NCBI RefSeq assembly: GCF_036880965.1
Contig: NZ_JBAJMV010000007.1
Coordinates: 378,882 to 442,881, forward strand
Source: JAUASW01 sp036880965
GTDB lineage: Bacteria > Pseudomonadota > Gammaproteobacteria > Burkholderiales > Burkholderiaceae_C
Reading direction: 5' to 3'
Length of the DNA stretch: 64,000 bases
Position numbers and translations under genes: made by a program
Notes under the pieces: model-generated
The model's database searches: none
What the model was told of the DNA's origin: nothing
The model's input: the letters and a program-made list of their open reading frames with translations, nothing else
Shown here: in pieces, positions 9,022 to 16,921 of the stretch
Numbering within the stretch: the first letter of the stretch is position 1
How the letters are laid out: every line of letters starts with the position of its first letter

Positions 9022-9276
9022 GATTCAGGAAACCAAGAGAGTGGCCCGCGCCGCTTGCGTGCGCCGGGCCAGGTTCGGGGTCGGCCGCGCTGCCTTCAGC
9101 AACAGGCGGGGCCGGACTCGCGGATTCGTCGGGGAGCGGACGAATTCTCAGCAGGGATGCAGAACCTTGATCATCTGGGCCTCCTTGCGCCGCCATGGCC
9201 GGCGCTTCTCTTGAATGGCGCGCAGTGTAGCCAGCCCGCGACGGGCCTGCCAAGGGTCATGGTTACGGCTTTTTTC

Positions 9277-10053
9277 TTACTCGCCCTGACGGCGCTTGCG
9301 CGGCCGGCCGGCCAGCGCCTTGTCGAACAGCCAGTTGGGCAAGAGACGCATCAGCTTGGCGACCACGCCCATCTGCCATGGGATCGTGCGGTAGCTCGCG
9401 CCGGCCTCGATGGCCGCGAAGGCACGTGCAGCGAAGTCTTCGGGCTGCATCAGGAAGGGCATGCCGTAGCGGTTCTTGCGGGTCAGCGGCGTGTCGATAT
9501 ACCCGGGCAGGATCGTCACGACCTGCACGCCTTGCGGCCGGCATTCGCCGCGCAGGCTTTCGCAATAGCTGATGACGGCGGCCTTGCTGGAGCAATAGCC
9601 CGCATGGCCCGGCAGGCCGCGTATGCCGGCCACGCTGGCGATGCCGACCAGGGTTCCCGAGCACCGCTTGTTCATCGGGCCGATGAAGGGCTGGAAGGTC
9701 GCGGCCAGGCCGATGTTGTTGGTTTCATAGATGGCGCGCATCACTTCGATGTCCTCGAACTCCGCGCTGTCCATGCCGATGCTGATGCCGGCATTGGCGA
9801 TCACCACATCGGGCAAGCCTTGATTGGCGATGCAGGTGCGGCCGGCGGCAGTGATCTCGGCGATGTCGCGCACGTCGGCGCCATAGACGGCGAAGCGCTC
9901 CGGTGCCAGGCCCTGCTCGCGCGCCCAGGCCTGAAGCTCGGCCGAGCGGCGGGCCACCAGCGCCAGCCGCCAACCCGCCCGGTAGTAGTGCAGGGCCAGG
10001 GCCTGGCCGATGCCGCTGGAAGCGCCGGTAATGAAGACGAGTCTTGCCGTCAT
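9277..10053 (-). CDS. SDR family NAD(P)-dependent oxidoreductase
   Basis: 258 aa classical short-chain dehydrogenase. Cofactor motif TGASSGIGQALAL near residue 8, NAG at the end of beta4 (VVIANAGIS), and catalytic Ser...YxxxK as IASVAG...GYCSSKAAV. Its C-terminus is basic (RPRKRRQGE). It starts 5 bp after the lptC stop in the same direction, so it is probably cotranscribed with the LPS genes, occupying the position where lptA is normally found. Substrate unknown. Confidence 0.88.
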   Translation of the reverse strand: MTARLVFITGASSGIGQALALHYYRAGWRLALVARRSAELQAWAREQGLAPERFAVYGADVRDIAEITAAGRTCIANQGLPDVVIANAGISIGMDSAEFEDIEVMRAIYETNNIGLAATFQPFIGPMNKRCSGTLVGIASVAGIRGLPGHAGYCSSKAAVISYCESLRGECRPQGVQVVTILPGYIDTPLTRKNRYGMPFLMQPEDFAARAFAAIEAGASYRTIPWQMGVVAKLMRLLPNWLFDKALAGRPRKRRQGE

Positions 10054-10057
10054 GCCA

Positions 10058-10726
10058 TCAGTCCTGCTTGCGCGCGCCAGGCGGATCAAGGCGTGCCGTG
10101 CTGCGCCCCTTGAAGGTCAGCCGGCCCTTGAGGTTGTCGTATTCGAAGTTGTGCAACTGCAGCTCGGTGTTGCCGTAGTTGACGCGCACCGGCAGGTGCG
10201 AGCGCAGCCGCTCGGTATGCAGGAAGGCGTGCAGGAACTCGCCACGCACTTCCAGGCCGGCACGCTGCTGGCCGGCCGCCATGCGCTGCAGGGTCACGTC
10301 GCCGAGCAACTGCATTTCGCTGCCGTCGGCGTTGCCGATGGCGCGCTTGGCCGAGGCCACGGTGATGCTGCCGTCCTGGCCGATCGAGCGCAGACGCACG
10401 CCGTCAATCTCGACCGTGTCGGTGTCAGGGTAGTGGCGCATCTCGCGGCCTTCGACCTCGACGCGCATCGCGCCCTTGGGGTCGAAGCGCTGCAGGCCGA
10501 AGCCCTGCATCGAGTAGTCGGGCTCATGCTTCAGCGGCGCCTCCGTCTGCGCATCTTCAGGCTGCGGCGAATTCTTGATCAGCCAGGAAGTGCCCGCCGC
10601 CAGGAACACCAGCAGCAGCAAGGGCAGATAGGCCGACAGCACCGATTGCAGCCGCCACACCCAGGGCTTGTTGCTGACCGGCCGACGCGGCCCGGCCGCC
10701 GGAGCCAGGCGGGCGGCCGGATTCAA
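10058..10726 (-). CDS. lptC: LPS export ABC transporter periplasmic protein LptC
   Basis: 222 aa bitopic protein. One membrane anchor (YLPLLLLVFLAAGTSWLI) lies near residues 33-50, followed by a periplasmic beta-jellyroll with typical LptC segments (YSMQGFGLQRFDPKGAM, LRSHLPVRVNYGNTELQLHN). It bridges LptB2FG and LptA during LPS transport. The N-terminal cytoplasmic segment is longer than in E. coli (191 aa total there). It overlaps kdsC by 4 bp, indicating translational coupling. Confidence 0.93.
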   Translation of the reverse strand: MNPAARLAPAAGPRRPVSNKPWVWRLQSVLSAYLPLLLLVFLAAGTSWLIKNSPQPEDAQTEAPLKHEPDYSMQGFGLQRFDPKGAMRVEVEGREMRHYPDTDTVEIDGVRLRSIGQDGSITVASAKRAIGNADGSEMQLLGDVTLQRMAAGQQRAGLEVRGEFLHAFLHTERLRSHLPVRVNYGNTELQLHNFEYDNLKGRLTFKGRSTARLDPPGARKQD

Positions 10727-11301
10727 GCCTTGCCCCCGTCCAGCGTTTCCAGATGGCTGTTCAAGAGCCCGGCATAGCGGCCGTTGGCCATCAGGAGCAG
10801 GTCGCAGAATTCGCGCGCGGCGCCATGGCCACCGGGCGCTGCAGTCACGTGATGAGCAAGGGCAATGACCTCGGCATGGGCCTGGGCCGGGGCGCAGGCA
10901 AAGCCGGCGCGTGTCATCAAGGGCAGGTCGGGCCAGTCGTCGCCCATCGCCGCGACTTCATTCCATTGCAGGCCCAGCGCCTGCAGAACCGGCAGCGCGG
11001 CAGCGAGCTTGTCCTTGGCGCCATAGACCGCATGCTTCAGGCCCAGGTCCGCCACGCGGCGGCGCACCGCCGGCGAATCGCGCCCAGTGATGACGATGGG
11101 CACGATGCCACCTTCGGCCAGCAGCTTGAGGCCGTGGCCGTCCAGCGTGGCAAAGGCCTTGAAGGCTTCGCCTTCTTCACCGATATAGATGCGGCCATCG
11201 GTCAGCACGCCGTCCACGTCGAAGATGGCGGCTTTCAAGCCAAGGCCTGGGCCTTGGGCCTTGAGCAGCAGTTCGGGCGGGAAAACAAGAGCAGCTTTCA
11301 T
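10723..11301 (-). CDS. kdsC: KDO 8-phosphate phosphatase
   Basis: 192 aa HAD-superfamily phosphatase without a cap domain. Motif I is FDVDGVLTDG with Asp28 and Asp30, motif II VITGRDS, and the motif IV region MGDDWPDLPLM. It hydrolyses 3-deoxy-D-manno-octulosonate 8-phosphate to KDO in inner-core LPS synthesis. Length matches the family (about 180-190). It sits between kdsD and lptC in the usual proteobacterial order. Confidence 0.95.
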   Translation of the reverse strand: MKAALVFPPELLLKAQGPGLGLKAAIFDVDGVLTDGRIYIGEEGEAFKAFATLDGHGLKLLAEGGIVPIVITGRDSPAVRRRVADLGLKHAVYGAKDKLAAALPVLQALGLQWNEVAAMGDDWPDLPLMTRAGFACAPAQAHAEVIALAHHVTAAPGGHGAAREFCDLLLMANGRYAGLLNSHLETLDGGKA

Positions 11302-11386
11302 ACGAGTTGACCCCGCGCCCGCACGGCCGCCCGAAGGGCGCGGCGGCCCCCTTGGGGGGTGGCGACCAAAGGGAGACTGGGGGCCA
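11302..11386. repeat. REP-like palindromic spacer between kdsC and kdsD
   Basis: The 85-bp gap contains two short palindromes, CGCCCGAAGGGCG and CCCCCTTGGGGGG, in an extremely GC-rich context. It resembles the dispersed palindromic spacers seen elsewhere in the window. No gene is seen in it. Confidence 0.5.
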
Positions 11387-12376
11387 TCAAATTACCTTCG
11401 CACTCATCAGGTCGTTGATGCTGATCGCGCCCTGCAGCGTGTTCTGCTCATCGACCACCAGCACCAGCGTGATGCGGGCGGTTTCCATCAGCTCGGCGGC
11501 GTCGACGGCAAGAGCCTCCGCGCGGATGGTGCGCGGGCCCTTCTTCATCACGTCAGTGGCCTGCAGCGAGCGCAGGTCGCGGCCGCTTTCAACCAGGCGG
11601 CGCAGGTCGCCGTCGGTGAAGATGCCCAGCACCTTGTCGGCCGCGTCGACGATGACAGCAGCGCCCAGCGCCTTGGCCGACATCTCGCGCATCATCTCGG
11701 TGAAGCCGGCATCCAGCCCCACGCGCGGCAGTGCGTCACCGCTTCGCATCAGGTCGCGCACATGGGTGAGCAGCTTGCGGCCCAGCGCACCACCGGGGTG
11801 GGAACGGGCGAAGTCTTCCTCGCGGAAACCGCGCGCGTCGAGCAGGGCCACGGCCAGCGCATCGCCCAATGCCATCTGCGCCGTCGTGCTGGCGGTGGGC
11901 GCGAGCTTCAAGGGGCAGGCTTCTTCGGCGACGGCGCTGTCCAGCACCACGTCGGCATGGTTGGCCAGGCTCGATTCGGCACGGCCGGTCATGGCGATGA
12001 TGGGCACGCCCAGGCGGCGCAGCACCGGCAGGATGGCATTGAGCTCGTCACTCTCGCCCGAGTTGGAGAGGGCCAGCACCACATCGCGCGTGGTCACCAT
12101 GCCCAGGTCGCCATGAGCGGCTTCGCCCGGATGGACGAACATCGCCGGCGTGCCGGTGGAGGCCAGCGTGGCGGCGATCTTGCGGCCCACATGGCCGCTC
12201 TTGCCCATGCCCATCACCACGACCCGGCCCTTGCAGTCGAGCACGAGGCGGGCGGCGCGGGCGAACTCATCGCCCAGACGCGGGCCCAGTTCGGTCAATG
12301 CGCGGGCCTCGATCTGCAGGGCCTGGCGGGCCATTGCGACCGCTCGTGCGGCGTCGAAATTGGCAGCTTCAGTCAT
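11387..12376 (-). CDS. kdsD: Arabinose-5-phosphate isomerase (KpsF/GutQ family)
   Basis: 329 aa. An N-terminal SIS domain (VVVMGMGKSGHVGRKIAATL, HPGEAAHGDLG, SNSGESDELN) is followed by two CBS domains from about residue 210. It converts ribulose 5-phosphate to arabinose 5-phosphate, the first step to KDO. ATG 12376 is chosen; upstream sequence is not family-like. First gene of the leftward LPS operon, divergent from the PAP2 gene. Confidence 0.95.
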   Translation of the reverse strand: MTEAANFDAARAVAMARQALQIEARALTELGPRLGDEFARAARLVLDCKGRVVVMGMGKSGHVGRKIAATLASTGTPAMFVHPGEAAHGDLGMVTTRDVVLALSNSGESDELNAILPVLRRLGVPIIAMTGRAESSLANHADVVLDSAVAEEACPLKLAPTASTTAQMALGDALAVALLDARGFREEDFARSHPGGALGRKLLTHVRDLMRSGDALPRVGLDAGFTEMMREMSAKALGAAVIVDAADKVLGIFTDGDLRRLVESGRDLRSLQATDVMKKGPRTIRAEALAVDAAELMETARITLVLVVDEQNTLQGAISINDLMSAKVI

Positions 12377-12447
12377 GGCCGGCAGTGTAGCCGCCGGGGC
12401 TGCTGGCCGGGTTTGCAGCAAGGCGGGCTTCAGCTCGGGCCGCTACG

Positions 12448-13167
12448 ATGCGCCGCGCCATGAACGCTGCCTCTTCCACCCCTTCTACCGCTGCCACCCC
12501 TTCCGCGTTTTCGCTCAAGCCCGCATGGCTGATTGCCGGCCTGGGCCTGCTGGCCCTGCTCGCCTGGGATGCCGGCGGCCTCGACCTCGCCGTCATCCGT
12601 CCCTGGGCTGGCAGCGACGGCTTCCCCTGGCGCGAGCATTGGCTGACGCGTGACGTGTTCCATCAAGGCGGCCGCGCGCTGGCCGGCCTGGTGATTGCCT
12701 TCATGGTCGTGCTCAATCTGTGGCGCGGTCTCCTGCTGGCCATGACACGCCGAGAACGGCTCTGGTGGCTGGGCACTTCGCTGGTGTGCCTGCTCCTGAT
12801 CCCGCTGCTTAAACGCCAGAGCCTGAGCAGCTGCCCCTGGGACCTGAACGAGTTCGGCGGCATGGCGCAGTACGTCTCGCATTGGCGCTTTGGCGTGGCC
12901 GATGGCGGCCCCGGCCACTGCTTCCCCTCGGGCCACGCCAGCTCGGCCTTTGCCTTTCTCGCCGGCTTCTTCGCGATGCGCCGCGCCTACCCGCAACTGG
13001 CGCGAGGCTTTCTGGTCGGCGTGCTGATCTGCGGCGCCTGCTACGGCTGGGCGCAGATGGCGCGCGGCGCCCATTACCCGAGCCATACGATGTGGACGGC
13101 GTGGATCTGCTGGACCCTGACGACGGCCAGCGCCCAGTGGCTGCTGAGCGGCAAGCGGTCGCAATAA
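12448..13167 (+). CDS. PAP2 family membrane phosphatase
   Basis: 239 aa with about five membrane segments. PAP2 motifs are visible: KRQSLSSCPW (motif 1 region), CFPSGHASSAFAF (motif 2) and RGAHYPSHTMWTAW (motif 3, with H instead of D after the spacing). The class dephosphorylates lipid A, phosphatidylglycerophosphate or undecaprenyl pyrophosphate. Divergent placement next to kdsD fits an envelope-lipid substrate, but which one is not decided by sequence. Confidence 0.85.
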   Translation: MRRAMNAASSTPSTAATPSAFSLKPAWLIAGLGLLALLAWDAGGLDLAVIRPWAGSDGFPWREHWLTRDVFHQGGRALAGLVIAFMVVLNLWRGLLLAMTRRERLWWLGTSLVCLLLIPLLKRQSLSSCPWDLNEFGGMAQYVSHWRFGVADGGPGHCFPSGHASSAFAFLAGFFAMRRAYPQLARGFLVGVLICGACYGWAQMARGAHYPSHTMWTAWICWTLTTASAQWLLSGKRSQ

Positions 13168-13168
13168 G

Positions 13169-13190
13169 AAAGCCCGCCGAAGCGGGCCTT
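13169..13190 (+). terminator. Terminator between PAP2 gene and gdhA
   Basis: AGCCCGC-CGAA-GCGGGC followed by CTT, immediately after the PAP2 stop and between convergent genes. The stem is 6 bp, GC-rich, with flanking A and T residues; probably bidirectional. Confidence 0.65.
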
Positions 13191-13215
13191 GTCTGTCCGG
13201 GCCGAGGCCGGGATT

Positions 13216-14487
13216 TCAGGGATACAGACCGCGCTCTTCACGCGCCTGCAGCACGCGGGTGCAAGCCACGACGAAGGCGGCGGTGCGCAGCGAGATGCGG
13301 TGCTGTTCGCTGGTTTCCCAGATGTGCTTGAAGGCGCCGGTGATGATCTTGTCCAGGCGGACGTTGATCTCGTCTTCGGTCCAGAAGAAGCTGGAGAAGT
13401 CCTGCACCCATTCGAAGTAGGACACGGTCACGCCACCCGAATTCGCGATCACGTCGGGCACGACGATGATGCCGCGGTCGGCCAGCACGGCATCGCCGTC
13501 CGGCGTGGTCGGGCCATTGGCGCCTTCCAGCACGATCTTGGTCGAGAGGCCTTCGGCGCGCTCCTTGGTGATCTGGCCTTCGAGGGCGGCCGGGATCAGC
13601 ACGTCGCTCTTGACCTTCCAGAAGTCGTCGTTCGCGATCTTGTCAGCGCCCTTGAAGCCGCCGACGCCACCGGTGGCCGCCACATGGTCCAGCAGGTTCT
13701 GCATGTCCATGCCCGACTCGTTGAGGATGGTGCCGGTGTGGTCTTGCACGGCCACGATCTTGGCGCCGTTGGCGGCGAACAGCTTGGCGGCGATGGAGCC
13801 GACGTTGCCGAAGCCTTGCACCGCAACGCGGGCGCCTTCCATCGGCACGTTCAGGCGGCGCATCGCCTCACGGCCGATCACGAACACGCCGCGGCCGGTG
13901 GCCTGCACGCGGCCCAGCGAGCCCCCCAGCGGAATCGGCTTGCCGGTGACGACACCGGTCGCGGTGGCGCCGGTGTTCATCGAGTACGTGTCCATCATCC
14001 AGGCCATGATCTGGCCGTTGGTGTTCACGTCGGGCGCCGGAATGTCCTGCTGCGGGCCGATGATGATGCCGATTTCGCTCGTGTACCGGCGTGTAACTTT
14101 CTCAAGCTCCTTCAGCGACAGCACCTTCGGATCGAGGCGGATGCCGCCCTTGGCGCCGCCGTAAGGCAGGTTCACGGCCGCGTTCTTGATCGTCATCCAG
14201 GCCGACAGGGCCATCACTTCTTCCAGCGTGACGTCGGGGTGGTAGCGCACGCCGCCCTTGCCCGGGCCGCGGGTCAGGCTGTGCTGGACACGGTAGCCCT
14301 CATAGTGGGCGATGGTGCCGTTGTCGAGCTCGATGGGGATGTCGACGATCAGCGCGCGCTTGGGGCGGCGCAGCGTCTCGACCCAGCGTGCCAGATGGCC
14401 GAGGTACGGCTCGACGGCGTCGATCTGGGACAGGTAGGTACCCCAGGGACTGTTGCGCGTGGGCGAAACGAAGGACAGGTTGGGCAT
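13216..14487 (-). CDS. gdhA: Glu/Leu/Phe/Val dehydrogenase (glutamate dehydrogenase)
   Basis: 423 aa, the length of hexameric GDHs. The catalytic Lys is in PYGGAKGGIRLDP near residue 110, the family lysine/glycine segment is GPGKGGVRYHPDV, and the Rossmann motif VQGFGNVGSIAA is near residue 218. It interconverts glutamate and 2-oxoglutarate with ammonia. Length and sequence style suggest the NAD-linked catabolic branch, but cofactor choice is not certain. Confidence 0.93.
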   Translation of the reverse strand: MPNLSFVSPTRNSPWGTYLSQIDAVEPYLGHLARWVETLRRPKRALIVDIPIELDNGTIAHYEGYRVQHSLTRGPGKGGVRYHPDVTLEEVMALSAWMTIKNAAVNLPYGGAKGGIRLDPKVLSLKELEKVTRRYTSEIGIIIGPQQDIPAPDVNTNGQIMAWMMDTYSMNTGATATGVVTGKPIPLGGSLGRVQATGRGVFVIGREAMRRLNVPMEGARVAVQGFGNVGSIAAKLFAANGAKIVAVQDHTGTILNESGMDMQNLLDHVAATGGVGGFKGADKIANDDFWKVKSDVLIPAALEGQITKERAEGLSTKIVLEGANGPTTPDGDAVLADRGIIVVPDVIANSGGVTVSYFEWVQDFSSFFWTEDEINVRLDKIITGAFKHIWETSEQHRISLRTAAFVVACTRVLQAREERGLYP

Positions 14488-14734
14488 GTACTGCTCCGTA
14501 ATTTTCGGTGGCGCGAACGGTATCGCGAACCGGGTGCGGCGCGCCAGCCTCGGCCGCAGCCTTGTTCACATGCGCCTATGCGCCTTGTGCATAGGGCGTC
14601 CGAGTTTGCGCTTTGGCAAGGCTTTGCGCAAACAAATGCACGGATTGACGGCATGCGGCACGTTGCGGACTCTTGCCTTCTTCCTCGAAGGTGCGTCGAA
14701 GATCAGGCCGCCAGCGGGTTCCCCTGCGCTCGTG

Positions 14735-14777
14735 TCCCCCGGCCCTGGCTGCGCCAGGTCCTCCTCCTTTACCTCGC
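14735..14777 (+). repeat. Left arm of a paired REP-like element
   Basis: 43-bp arm whose two ends (8 bp TCCCCCGG and 18 bp CCTCCTCCTTTACCTCGC) are the exact reverse complement of the arm at 14872-14914. The middle 17 bp differs but forms its own hairpin, CCTGGC-TGC-GCCAGG. Confidence 0.75.
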
Positions 14778-14871
14778 TTCGGGAAACCCACTGCCGACCT
14801 GATCCGCACCACTGTGGCCTTCGCCTGGTGGCATGCGCAGGTTCGGCCGAGGGCGTCGGGTGAGGGTTTGG

Positions 14872-14914
14872 GCGAGGTAAAGGAGGAGGATCGGGCGAAG
14901 CCCGGTCCGGGGGA
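14872..14914 (-). repeat. Right arm of a paired REP-like element
   Basis: Inverted partner of 14735-14777. The ends are identical in reverse complement; the middle carries a different stem, CGGGC-GAA-GCCCG. The spacer between the arms is 94 bp. The arrangement is that of a BIME-like pair of repetitive extragenic palindromes. Confidence 0.75.
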
Positions 14915-14997
14915 CAGGAGCACAAGCCCTCACCCGATGGCCTCGGCAGCGCGAAAGAAGGAAACAGCATTTGGCTGCTATGTGCCGCAAGCCGCCC

Positions 14998-16212
14998 TCA
15001 GTCCTGCCTCAGGCACTCAATCGGCAGCAGCTTGCTCGCCCGCCTGGCCGGGTAGTAGCCGAAGAATAAGCCGACGCTCGCCGCAAAGCTCACCGCCACC
15101 ACCATATGGCGCACGGCCAGGGGCATGTCGAAGTGGGCGAAATGGCTGATCGCCGCCGCTGCACCCCAGGCAAGGCCGAGGCCCGCCAGGCCGCCGAGGA
15201 TGCAAAGGACAACAGCCTCGACCAGGAACTGCGCCAGCACATCGCGCGGCTTGGCGCCAATGGCCATGCGGATGCCGATTTCGCGCACCCGCTCGGACAC
15301 GCTCACCAGCATGATGTTCATGATGCCGATGCCGCCGACGATCAGGGCAATCGCGCCGATCAAGCCCATGCCCAGTTGCAGCCCCTTGGCGATGGAGGCG
15401 CCGGCCTTGGCGATGCCGGCCAGGTCGATGGTGCGGAAATCGTCTTCACGATCACCGGTGATGCGGTGGCGGTCGCGCAGGAGTTCGGCGACGTCCATCT
15501 CCACGTCACTCATGGCCGTGCCTTCACGACCCTGCACCGTCAGCGCATTCACGACGCCGGGCAGCAGCCGTTCGCGGCTCGGCGCCGCGGTGATGGGCAC
15601 CAGCATCAGCTCGCCCTCGTCATTGCCGTTGAGGCCCTGGCCTTCGGTGGCCAGCACACCGATCACGGTGTAGGGTCGGCCATCGAGTCGCACCGACTGG
15701 CCGATGGGATCCCGGCCGGCGTAGTACTTCTTGGCCAGCTTGGCGCCGATCAGCAGCACGCGCTTGCCGCTGCGCACGTCGTTGTTGTCGAAGCTCACGC
15801 CTTGCTCGACCGGCCAGTTCTTCAAGCTCAGCATCTCGGGCGTGACGCCGAGTACCGAGAGGTTCTCGTTGTCACTGCCGAAGTGCGCCTGCACGAAGCC
15901 GCGGATCTCAGCCGCCGCGAGCTTCACCGAGGGCAGTTGCGCGATCGCCTCGGCGTCGCCCAGCGTCAGCGCCGGTCGCTTGCCCGAGGTGCGCACCGCG
16001 CCTTCGGTGGCCGCAGCCGGGAACACCAAAAGCTGGTTGCGGCCCAGGCGCGAAAGTTCCTTGTCGATGAAGGCGCGCATCCAGTCGCCGGTGGCCATCA
16101 TCATCACCACCGAGGTGATGCCGATGATCACACCGAGGATGGCCAGGGCCGAGCGCAAGCGATTGGCGCGCAAGGAGCGCAGCGCTTCAAGAGTGAGTTG
16201 CCAGAAGCCCAT
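14998..16212 (-). CDS. MacB-type ABC transporter permease
   Basis: 404 aa. N-terminal helix (LRSALAILGVIIGITSVVMMM), a large periplasmic MacB-PCD domain (about residues 45-245), and three C-terminal helices containing the FtsX motif (IGGIGIMNIMLVSVSERVRE). ATG 16212 gives MGFWQLTLEALRSLRANRLR, typical for the family. Unlike E. coli MacB the ATPase is a separate gene. It works with the adaptor and ATPase just upstream as an efflux or mechanotransmission complex. Confidence 0.9.
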   Translation of the reverse strand: MGFWQLTLEALRSLRANRLRSALAILGVIIGITSVVMMMATGDWMRAFIDKELSRLGRNQLLVFPAAATEGAVRTSGKRPALTLGDAEAIAQLPSVKLAAAEIRGFVQAHFGSDNENLSVLGVTPEMLSLKNWPVEQGVSFDNNDVRSGKRVLLIGAKLAKKYYAGRDPIGQSVRLDGRPYTVIGVLATEGQGLNGNDEGELMLVPITAAPSRERLLPGVVNALTVQGREGTAMSDVEMDVAELLRDRHRITGDREDDFRTIDLAGIAKAGASIAKGLQLGMGLIGAIALIVGGIGIMNIMLVSVSERVREIGIRMAIGAKPRDVLAQFLVEAVVLCILGGLAGLGLAWGAAAAISHFAHFDMPLAVRHMVVAVSFAASVGLFFGYYPARRASKLLPIECLRQD

Positions 16213-16213
16213 G

Positions 16214-16921
16214 TCAGTGCACCTCCGTGCCGGGCTTGCCGTCAAAAGCGATGCGACCGTCCTTCAGCCGCACCAGGCGCTTGGCCCGCATGGCCACGTC
16301 GGGTTCGTGCGTGACCAGCACGATGGTCAGGCCGTCGTCGCGATTGAGCTGCTCGAACACATCGAGCACTTCGCTGGTGGTCTGGCTGTCCAGGTTGCCG
16401 GTCGGCTCATCGGCCAGCAGGAGCGGCGCGCGATTGGCCAGCGCGCGGGCAATCGCCACGCGCTGCTGCTGGCCTCCGGAGAGCTGGTTGGGCAGGCGCT
16501 TGCCCAGCGCACCCAGCCCCACCTTGCCGAGCATCTCGGTGGCGCGCTCACGCGCAGCGCTGCGCGACTGGCCGGCATAGACCAGCGGCAGGGCGACGTT
16601 GTCGAGCACCGTCATGCGCTTGAGCAGGTTGAAGCTCTGGAACACGAAGCCGATCTCGCGGTTGCGGATGCGCGCCTGCTCATTCACGTCGGCCTTGGCT
16701 GCGTCAGCACCGGCCAGCGACAGCCGGCCTTCGTCGGGCCGGTCCAGCAAACCAATCAGGTTCATCAAGGTGCTCTTGCCCGACCCGCTGGCACCCATCA
16801 GGGCCACGTAATCGCCACGCGCCACATCCAGGTCGATGCCATGCAAGACCGGCGTCACGATCTCGCCGCTGCGGTAGCTCTTGGTGAGCCCCCGCAGTTC
16901 GATCAGGGGGGCTGCGCTCAC
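16214..16921 (-). CDS. ABC transporter ATP-binding protein (MacB/LolD type)
   Basis: 235 aa. Walker A GASGSGKST near residue 44, Q-loop FVFQSFNLL, signature LSGGQQQRVAIARAL, Walker B LLLADEPTGNLDS and H-loop VTHEPD. It overlaps the adaptor gene by 4 bp and ends 1 bp before the permease start, so the three genes form one operon. Confidence 0.95.
   Translation of the reverse strand: MSAAPLIELRGLTKSYRSGEIVTPVLHGIDLDVARGDYVALMGASGSGKSTLMNLIGLLDRPDEGRLSLAGADAAKADVNEQARIRNREIGFVFQSFNLLKRMTVLDNVALPLVYAGQSRSAARERATEMLGKVGLGALGKRLPNQLSGGQQQRVAIARALANRAPLLLADEPTGNLDSQTTSEVLDVFEQLNRDDGLTIVLVTHEPDVAMRAKRLVRLKDGRIAFDGKPGTEVH

Larger units (their letters stand above)
14488..14997. other. 510-bp gene-free spacer upstream of gdhA
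   Basis: No convincing ORF. Near gdhA it has two inverted repeats: GCCTATGC/GCATAGGGC (14574-14597) and GTTTGCGC/GCGCAAAC (14604-14633), plausible regulator sites or leader structures. Further right is a symmetric pair of 43-bp REP-like arms (14735-14777 and 14872-14914). The end abuts the exporter permease stop. Confidence 0.7.
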
